Translations under genes and position numbers: made by a program
Source: Agromyces sp.
GTDB lineage: Bacteria > Actinomycetota > Actinomycetes > Actinomycetales > Microbacteriaceae
Reading direction: 5' to 3'
DNA: 5,631 nt
Assembly: GCA_031178025.1 (NCBI GenBank)
Contig: JAPSJU010000145.1
Coordinates: forward strand, 1 to 5,631
Part shown: one piece after another, positions 1-4,421 of the stretch
Layout: each line of letters begins with the position of its first letter
Position numbering within the stretch: position 1 is the stretch's first letter
The notes under the pieces: generated by a model
Database searches by the model: none
Told to the model about the DNA's origin: nothing
Seen by the model: the letters and a program-made list of their open reading frames with translations, nothing else

Positions 1-233
1 TCGTTCGCATAGGCGCGGAGCTCGTCGTGGTCGCGCGAACGATGCACGACGACCGCGGCGACCGGGTCGCCCGCCGAGGAGACGTGGGTGCGGGCGCCGT
101 CGAGGTACCAGGCGACCGCGGTGTGCGAGCGGAGCAGGATGGATTCCGCTCCCCGGTGCGCGAGCAGGGCGAGGACGCGCTCGCGCTTCGCCGAGCGGTC
201 GGAGCCCGCGCCGACGAGGTCCTCGCGACTCAT
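1..233 (-). CDS. M24-family metallopeptidase-like protein (creatinase/Xaa-Pro peptidase type), N-terminal 77 codons only
   Basis: The reading frame opens with ATG at 233 and is still open at the left edge, so the C-terminal part is missing. The 77 visible residues look like the N-terminal domain that precedes the pita-bread metallopeptidase fold in M24 proteins: a charged helix (KRERVLALLAHRG, about residues 16-28), a strand (ESILLRS), then the family-like pattern AVAWYLDGARTHV (about 39-51), and a hydrophobic strand PVAAVVVHR. The metal-binding residues of M24 enzymes lie in the C-terminal domain and cannot be checked. Its ATG overlaps the stop of the LacI gene (ATGA, 233-230), which implies co-transcription and translational coupling with the regulator; a weak purine-rich stretch precedes it. 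Family members are Xaa-Pro aminopeptidases, creatinases or related C-N hydrolases, and nothing here decides which. The family call rests on pattern recognition of a short domain. Confidence 0.7.
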   Translation of the reverse strand, partial: MSREDLVGAGSDRSAKRERVLALLAHRGAESILLRSHTAVAWYLDGARTHVSSAGDPVAAVVVHRSRDHDELRAYAN

Positions 234-1258
234 GCGTCCCCGCCCTTCGCGACGACCGCCGCGGTGCTCTCGCGAACCTCGAGGCGCGGACGGTACAGCA
301 CGGTGTGCTCGACGGGGCCCCCGGCGATGAGCGTGCGCAGCCGACCCCACACCTGCGCGCCGAGCTCGTCGCGCGGCACCGACATGCTCGTGAGCCGTGG
401 CGTGGCGAAGCGCGCCATCGGCACGTCGTCGAAGCCCGCGACGGCGAGCTCCGCGGGCACGTCGACGCCGAGCTCCCGCAGGCGGGTCATGAGTCCGAGC
501 GCGACGAGGTCGTTGAAGGCGATGACCGCGGTGGCGCCCCGCTCGCGGGCGTCGAGCACCGACCGAGCCGCGTCGTACCCGTCGTCGAGTCGCGAACCGC
601 CCGGAAGCACCTCGATGTGCACGTCCGGATCCGCGGCGGCCGCCTCCTCGACGCCCCGACGGCGCTCGGCGTTCGAGGCGCTCGCCTCCGGGCCGCTCAC
701 GTAGGCGAGGCGTCGGTGACCGAGCTTCGTGAGGTGCTCGACGAGGTCGCGGATGCCGCGGCCGTAGTCGACCCCCACGATCGGCACCTCGGCGCCGGGC
801 AGCTGCCGGTTGACCACGACGACGGGGGCGACGCGCGCGACGAGGCGGCGCAACTGCGCCTCGGGCATGCGCGGCGCGCAGAGCACGAGCGCGTCGCATC
901 GATGGCGGGCCTCGATCGCCGTCGCCTCCTCCTCCTCGATGCGCTCCGCCGTGTCGGCGACGAGCACGCGGTAGCCGTCGCCGGCCGCCGCGCGGCTGAG
1001 GCCCTTGAGGATGCCCTGGAAGAGCGGGTTCTCGAGATCGGGCACGACCATCGCGACGGTGTGGTTGCGGCCGTGCACGAGGCTGCGGGCGGCGACGCTC
1101 GGAGCGTAGCCGAGCGCGGCGATCGCGGACTGGACGCTGCGCACGATCACCGGATCGACGGAGCGCTTCCCGTTCAGGACCCGCGACACCGAGGCCTGCG
1201 ACACCCCGGCCCGCGCCGCCACATCGGCGATGGTGACGGCCCCTCGGCGCTCTCGCAT
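230..1258 (-). CDS. LacI/GalR-family transcriptional regulator
   Basis: This 342-residue protein has the full LacI architecture and usual length. A helix-turn-helix lies at residues 8-30 (VTIADVAARAGVSQASVSRV followed by LNG), a hinge helix at about 54-65 with the leucine expected to enter the minor groove (L60), and a periplasmic-binding-protein-like effector domain follows from about 67 (VPDLENPLF 72-80, LGHRRLAYVSGP 179-190, AFND 247-250, VAGFDD 273-278). The ATG at 1258 is chosen because GAGGAGG lies five bases upstream and the HTH then starts at the usual distance; the frame is open up to 1369, but that extension would run through the operator and lacks homology-like sequence. It is divergent from the sugar-acid operon and overlaps the M24-like gene by four bases. 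I infer a local repressor of the catabolic operon, probably autoregulated, relieved by a pathway sugar acid or intermediate. The effector cannot be read from sequence. Confidence 0.95.
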   Translation of the reverse strand: MRERRGAVTIADVAARAGVSQASVSRVLNGKRSVDPVIVRSVQSAIAALGYAPSVAARSLVHGRNHTVAMVVPDLENPLFQGILKGLSRAAAGDGYRVLVADTAERIEEEEATAIEARHRCDALVLCAPRMPEAQLRRLVARVAPVVVVNRQLPGAEVPIVGVDYGRGIRDLVEHLTKLGHRRLAYVSGPEASASNAERRRGVEEAAAADPDVHIEVLPGGSRLDDGYDAARSVLDARERGATAVIAFNDLVALGLMTRLRELGVDVPAELAVAGFDDVPMARFATPRLTSMSVPRDELGAQVWGRLRTLIAGGPVEHTVLYRPRLEVRESTAAVVAKGGDA

Positions 1259-1263
1259 GCCTG

Positions 1264-1270
1264 CCTCCTC
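1264..1270 (-). promoter_or_regulatory. Ribosome binding site of the LacI gene
   Basis: On the minus strand GAGGAGG is followed by five bases (CAGGC) and then the ATG at 1258. This strong Shine-Dalgarno match decides the start against the longer open frame reaching 1369. Confidence 0.85.
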
Positions 1271-1341
1271 TCGTCCGCCCGACGCGGCTCGACGACCTCG
1301 ACCGCGTGATCCTCGTCGGTCCGATCGTTCGGGCCGCCGCG

Positions 1342-1359
1342 CGGGAAACCGGTTCCTCA
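1342..1359 (-). promoter_or_regulatory. Putative LacI-family operator O1 (regulator side)
   Basis: Read on the minus strand the site is TGAGGAACCGGTTTCCCG, an imperfect palindrome around a central CG (1350/1351), with the AACCGGTT core typical of LacI/GalR operators. It matches the second site (1409-1426) at 14 of 18 positions. It lies just downstream of the best -10 element for the LacI gene, covering the predicted transcription start near 1352, so bound repressor should block expression of its own gene. Binding is inferred. Confidence 0.7.
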
Positions 1360-1386
1360 GTGTAGCCATCGAGTTGCTCGGGTCAT
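1359..1386 (-). promoter_or_regulatory. Predicted promoter of the LacI-M24 unit
   Basis: On the minus strand a -10 hexamer TACACT (1364-1359) fits the actinobacterial TANNNT pattern. An ATGACC (1386-1381) 16 bases upstream is a plausible -35. The start would fall near 1352 inside operator O1, leaving a leader of about 95 bases. The element overlaps the spacing of the opposite promoter, so polymerase binding in the two directions may be mutually exclusive. The -10 is convincing, the -35 only fair. Confidence 0.5.
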
Positions 1387-1403
1387 CCCGCTCCGCGTAG
1401 GCT
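1374..1403 (+). promoter_or_regulatory. Predicted promoter of the sugar-acid catabolic operon
   Basis: TTGCTC (1374-1379) is a reasonable -35 and TAGGCT (1398-1403) fits the TANNNT -10 pattern, with an 18-base spacer. The predicted start near 1410 falls inside operator O2, giving a leader of about 35 bases before the ATG at 1445. The coincidence of start and operator supports the call, but in GC-rich DNA six-base matches alone are weak. Confidence 0.45.
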
Positions 1404-1408
1404 CGTCG

Positions 1409-1426
1409 TGAGAAAGCGGTTTCTCA
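1409..1426 (+). promoter_or_regulatory. Putative LacI-family operator O2 (operon side)
   Basis: TGAGAAAGCGGTTTCTCA is a near-perfect 18-bp palindrome: only one symmetric pair (1416/1419) breaks it, and the centre is CG (1417/1418), the LacI-family hallmark. It is AT-rich for this genome and lies between the predicted promoter and the ribosome binding site of the first catabolic gene. It resembles O1 at 14 of 18 positions. A repressor here would block transcription initiation or early elongation. Confidence 0.8.
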
Positions 1427-1427
1427 T

Positions 1428-1439
1428 GGAGGGCAGGAG
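1428..1439 (+). promoter_or_regulatory. Ribosome binding site of the SDR gene
   Basis: GGAGGG (1428-1433) and AGGAG (1435-1439) precede the ATG at 1445. AGGAG has a five-base spacer and is the likelier Shine-Dalgarno. The start is confirmed by the nucleotide-binding motif beginning a few residues in. Confidence 0.7.
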
Positions 1440-1444
1440 CGCGG

Positions 1445-2377
1445 ATGCGAGTGGTCGTCACAGGGTCGTCGGGACGGCTCGGCCGCACCCTCTGCGCGGG
1501 CCTGGCCGCATCCGGCCACGAGATCATCGGCGCCGACCGCGCGCCTGCGGGGCTTCCCGGCGTGGACGAGCGCTCGGTCGACCTCCTGCGCGACGACGCC
1601 GCCGAGCGGCTCATCGACGACGTGCGCCCTGACGCCGTGGTGCACCTCGCCGGCATCGCCGTGCCGTTCAGCGCACCGGAGCGCGAGATCCTGCTGACGA
1701 ACACGGCCCTCGCCGACGCCGTCCTCGCCGCTGCAGCCGGCGCCGGCGTCTCGCGCGTGCTCGCCGCGAGCAGCCCGACGGTCATCGGCTATGGACCGCG
1801 TGCCTGGCGGGCGAGCGCCGTGCCGATCGACGAACGCCACCCCCGAGAGCCGGCGAACGCCTACGCCCTGTCGAAGCTCGTGATCGAGGAGTCGGTGCGC
1901 AGGTACTCGCGCTCGGCCGCCGGCGCCTACGGCTTCTTCCGACCGTGCTACGTGGTCTCCCCCGAGGAGTGGGCCGGCGCGCCGACCCAGCAGGGTCACA
2001 CGATGCGCGAACGGCTCGACGACCCGGCGCTCGCCGCGGTGAGCCTCTTCAACTACCTCGACGCCCGTGACGCGGCATCCTTCGCCGATGCCTGGCTGGC
2101 CGCCCCGGAGCACCTCATCGACGGCGAGGGCTTCTTCGTCGGCGCGGCCGACGCCCTCGCACGACGGCCGGTCGCCGAGCTGTGGCGCGCTCACGCCCCG
2201 GGGCTCGGGGCGGGCGCCGACGCGCTCACCGGCTCCCAGCCCGTCTTCGCGATCGGCAAGGCCGAGCACGTGCTCGGCTGGCGACCCGAGCGCAGCTGGC
2301 GCACCGAGCTCGCCACGGCCACGAGCGCCGTCGACGCGGACCCGCTCCTTCCCCCCACCGAATCGAGGGCGTCATGA
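1445..2377 (+). CDS. Extended short-chain dehydrogenase (NAD-dependent epimerase/dehydratase family), possible uronate dehydrogenase
   Basis: The 310-residue product has a Rossmann fold with VTGSSGRLG (5-13), Asp31 at the end of strand 2 (favours NAD over NADP), HLAGIAV (67-73), a catalytic serine region AASSPTVIGYGP (107-118), and the active-site pair Tyr140/Lys144 in YALSK. The C-terminal part carries NYLDARDAA (203-211) and LGWRP (277-281), usual in extended SDRs. As first gene of an operon leading to 2-oxoglutarate it probably makes the first oxidation, for instance galacturonate or glucuronate at C1 to the aldarolactone, as in the Agrobacterium uronate pathway. Against a firm uronate dehydrogenase call: it is longer than the roughly 265-residue characterised enzymes, and the Asn-His that I recall after the SS of their SSNHTIGYYP segment is absent. 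An aldose dehydrogenase or an epimerase remains possible. Its stop overlaps the next start (ATGA). Confidence 0.88.
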   Translation: MRVVVTGSSGRLGRTLCAGLAASGHEIIGADRAPAGLPGVDERSVDLLRDDAAERLIDDVRPDAVVHLAGIAVPFSAPEREILLTNTALADAVLAAAAGAGVSRVLAASSPTVIGYGPRAWRASAVPIDERHPREPANAYALSKLVIEESVRRYSRSAAGAYGFFRPCYVVSPEEWAGAPTQQGHTMRERLDDPALAAVSLFNYLDARDAASFADAWLAAPEHLIDGEGFFVGAADALARRPVAELWRAHAPGLGAGADALTGSQPVFAIGKAEHVLGWRPERSWRTELATATSAVDADPLLPPTESRAS

Positions 2378-3312
2378 TCGCACCCGCTCCGACGTTCGAC
2401 GGCGTGCTCTTCTTCCCCGTCACGCCCTTCACGGCAGGCGGCGTCGTCGACCGTGACGTGCTGACCGAGCACGTCACGAGCCGCATGCCGTTCGGGCCGG
2501 GCGGGGTGTTCCCGGCATGCGGGACCGGCGAGTTCCACGCCCTCTCCGCGAGCGAGGCGATCGAGGTCGTGCGCACGACCGTCGAGGCGGTGGCCGGCCG
2601 CGTGCCCGTCATCGCCGGTGCCGGCGGACCGCTCGGCCATGCGATCGACCTCGCACGAGGTGCCGAGGAAGCGGGTGCCGACGGCCTGCTGCTGCTGCCG
2701 CCCTACCTCGTCTCGGGCACCGCCGACGGGCTCGTCGCATGGGTCGACGCCGTGGCGGCGGCATCCGAGCTGCCCGTCATCGTGTACCACCGCGGCACCG
2801 CCCGCTACACCCCCGACGCGATCACGCGCCTCGCCGCGAATCCCAAAGTCGTCGGCTTCAAGGACGGGCTCGGCGACATCGGGCTCGCGCAGGAGATCGT
2901 GCTCGCCGCCGAGGCGGCCGGCCGCGAACTCGCGTTCTTCAACGGCCTGCTCACCGCCGAGATCAGCCAGGGCGCCTACCGCGGCATCGGCATCCCGCTC
3001 TACTCCTCGGCGGCGTTCGCGATGATCCCCGAGCTCGCGTCACGGCATCACCGCGCCTACGTCGACGGCGACGAGGCCACGCGGATGACCCTGCTGCGCG
3101 AGTTCTACGCGCCGCTCGTGCGACTCCGCGACGAGACGCCCGGATTCGGCGTCTCGCTCATCAAGGCGGGGTTGCGCCTTCGCGGGCTCGCCGTCGGATC
3201 GGTGCGCCCCCCGCTCGTCGATCCGACGGCCGAGCAGGAGTCGCGGCTCGCGGCGCTGCTCGAGCACGGGCTCGCCCTCGCCGCGGACCCCGACGCGGCG
3301 GCGGCGCGGTGA
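2374..3312 (+). CDS. kdgD: 5-dehydro-4-deoxyglucarate dehydratase (DHDPS/NAL family)
   Basis: This cytosolic class I aldolase-fold enzyme is expected to convert 5-dehydro-4-deoxy-D-glucarate to 2,5-dioxopentanoate, CO2 and water (EC 4.2.1.41). The 312 residues match the family length of about 300-315. Visible signatures are FFPVTPF (13-19), GTGEFHALS (50-58), PVIAGAGG (78-85), LLLLPPYL (105-112), the catalytic Tyr138 in IVYHRG, the Schiff-base Lys163 in GFKDGLGD (161-168), NGLLTAE (190-196), PLYSSAAF (208-215), and SLIKAGLRLRG with SVRPPL (261-271, 276-281). The TGEF, GFKDGxGD and VRPPL segments point to the KdgD branch rather than lysine-pathway DapA. The closest alternative is a 2-keto-3-deoxypentonate dehydratase, which would also yield 2,5-dioxopentanoate. 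The ATG at 2374 overlaps the SDR stop and has GAGGG (2365-2369) four bases upstream. It forms GTGA with the next gene. Confidence 0.85.
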   Translation: MIAPAPTFDGVLFFPVTPFTAGGVVDRDVLTEHVTSRMPFGPGGVFPACGTGEFHALSASEAIEVVRTTVEAVAGRVPVIAGAGGPLGHAIDLARGAEEAGADGLLLLPPYLVSGTADGLVAWVDAVAAASELPVIVYHRGTARYTPDAITRLAANPKVVGFKDGLGDIGLAQEIVLAAEAAGRELAFFNGLLTAEISQGAYRGIGIPLYSSAAFAMIPELASRHHRAYVDGDEATRMTLLREFYAPLVRLRDETPGFGVSLIKAGLRLRGLAVGSVRPPLVDPTAEQESRLAALLEHGLALAADPDAAAAR

Positions 3313-4421
3313 CCGCGGCGATCCGGAACCTCTCCACGCGCGGCATCCGCGTGCCCCTGATCCGTCCGTGGGGGCCCGACGTGCGCGACCTCTCGCTCGT
3401 CGAGGTCGTCGTCGAGGACACGGACGGCGAACGCGGCTACGGCTTCTCGTGGACGCCGTCGATCGGGGCCGCCGCCGTGCAGGCCCATCTCGACCACGAC
3501 ATCGCGAGGTTCGCCATCGGGCGAGACACCGACCCCCGGGCGCTCTGGGACCCGCTCTGGCGCCACCTCCACGAGGGCGGCGGCGGCGGCATCACGACCA
3601 TCGCGATGGCCGGCCTCGACCTCGCCCTGTGGGACCTGGCCGCCCGCCGGGACGGCACCGGCCTCACCGACCACCTCGGCCGACGCCACGAGCGCGCCGA
3701 GGTCTACGGCAGCGGCGTGAACCTGCACTACCCGCTCGACGAGCTCGTCGCGCAGGCCGAGCGCTGGGTCGAATCCGGGTTCGACGCCGTGAAGGTGAAG
3801 GTCGGCAGTCCGGACGTCGCCGAGGACGTACGGCGGATCGCGGCCGTGCGGGACGTCATCGGACCGCACCGCCGCCTCATGGTCGACGCGAACCAGCGAT
3901 GGAGCCTCGACCAGGCCGAACGCGCGATCGGCGAGCTCGGCGCGTTCGATCTCACGTGGATCGAGGAACCGCTGCGCGCCGACGACCTCGCCGGGCACGT
4001 CACGCTGCGCGAGCGCGTCGGCGTGCCGATCGCCCTGGGCGAGAACCTCTACACCCGCTACCGCTTCGCCGAGTTCATCGACGCCGGCGCGGTCGACGTG
4101 GTGCAGCCGAACATCGTGCGCGTCGGCGGCATCACGCCGTTCCTCCAGATCGCCGCGCTCGCCGCCGACCGGGGTGTGCACCTCGCTCCGCACCTGCTGC
4201 TCGAGCTCTCGGCGCAGCTCGTGCTCGCGCTGCCGGGCAACCATCCCGTCGAGTCCGTCGAGGACGCCTCGTTCGAGGCGCTCGGCGCACTCGCCGCGCC
4301 GTCGCCGATCACCGTCGAGGGCGCCACGGCGTCCACCACCGGCAGGCCCGGACTCGGCTTAAGATTCTCGAATGACCCGGTGGATGCCGCGGCATCCGCT
4401 CTCGGCACGGAGGAAGCATGA
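3309..4421 (+). CDS. Mandelate-racemase-type enolase-superfamily enzyme, probable aldarate dehydratase or aldarolactone cycloisomerase
   Basis: The 370-residue protein has an N-terminal capping domain (about 1-125, with LDLALWDLAAR at 103-113) and a TIM barrel. Barrel residues line up with mandelate racemase at a constant offset of two: Lys162/Lys164 (KVK), Mg2+ ligands Asp193 (VDANQRW), Glu219 (WIEEP) and Glu245 (GEN), His295 (APHLLLEL) and Glu315. The residue expected to be Asp, partner of the base His, is Asn268 (QPNIVRVGGIT). In context it should form 5-dehydro-4-deoxyglucarate by dehydrating galactarate, talarate or glucarate, or by opening galactarolactone as Gci does. It is shorter than classical glucarate dehydratases (about 450 residues). 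The GTG start lacks a Shine-Dalgarno and overlaps the kdgD stop, so it likely depends on translational coupling. The last codons include a rare TTA (351) and a 16-bp palindrome. Superfamily is certain; substrate is inferred. Confidence 0.88.
   Translation: MTAAIRNLSTRGIRVPLIRPWGPDVRDLSLVEVVVEDTDGERGYGFSWTPSIGAAAVQAHLDHDIARFAIGRDTDPRALWDPLWRHLHEGGGGGITTIAMAGLDLALWDLAARRDGTGLTDHLGRRHERAEVYGSGVNLHYPLDELVAQAERWVESGFDAVKVKVGSPDVAEDVRRIAAVRDVIGPHRRLMVDANQRWSLDQAERAIGELGAFDLTWIEEPLRADDLAGHVTLRERVGVPIALGENLYTRYRFAEFIDAGAVDVVQPNIVRVGGITPFLQIAALAADRGVHLAPHLLLELSAQLVLALPGNHPVESVEDASFEALGALAAPSPITVEGATASTTGRPGLGLRFSNDPVDAAASALGTEEA
4382..4397. repeat. Perfect 16-bp palindrome near the 3' end of the enolase-superfamily gene
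   Basis: GGATGCCGCGGCATCC is exactly self-complementary. It lies in the weakly constrained C-terminal tail of the enzyme and ends 20 bases before the aldehyde dehydrogenase start. Its centre is GC, unlike the CG-centred LacI operators, and no T-run follows, so neither operator nor terminator is supported. It consists of two inverted copies of a hexamer that is common in this window, so chance is possible. Confidence 0.6.
4409..4414 (+). promoter_or_regulatory. Ribosome binding site of the aldehyde dehydrogenase gene
   Basis: GGAGGA lies three bases before the ATG at 4418 and inside the last codons of the preceding gene. This independent Shine-Dalgarno contrasts with the enolase-superfamily gene, which has none, and supports the ATG in the ATGA overlap as the true start. 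Confidence 0.75.

Noticed and set aside
305..1309. Long plus-strand open frame opposite the LacI gene
   Set aside because: It mirrors the LacI gene, has no recognisable domain, is rich in Arg, Ala, His and Asp, and lacks a ribosome binding site. Long antisense frames are expected in DNA this GC-rich.
1259..1369. 37-residue N-terminal extension of the LacI protein from the ATG at 1369
   Set aside because: The extension is Arg/Gly-rich, would read through the operator and lie upstream of the predicted transcription start, and the ATG at 1258 has an excellent Shine-Dalgarno.
2517..3308. Upstream extension of the enolase-superfamily frame through kdgD
   Set aside because: This part translates to arginine-rich out-of-frame sequence. 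The mandelate-racemase-type N-terminus begins at the GTG at 3309, overlapping the kdgD stop.
2374..3312. Assignment as lysine-pathway 4-hydroxy-tetrahydrodipicolinate synthase (DapA)
   Set aside because: It has TGEF, GFKDGLGD and VRPPL segments typical of the sugar-acid dehydratase branch, and it sits between sugar-acid catabolic genes under a LacI regulator.
3105..4244. Long minus-strand open frame opposite the end of kdgD and most of the enolase-superfamily gene
   Set aside because: The plus-strand proteins have complete motifs here. The antisense product has no fold-like pattern and spans a gene junction, so it is a composition artefact.
4382..4397. Palindrome as a transcription terminator or third LacI operator
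   Set aside because: There is no T-run after it and the next gene overlaps the message, so termination is unlikely. Its centre is GC and it lacks the TGAG-AA-CGGTTTC pattern shared by the other two sites.
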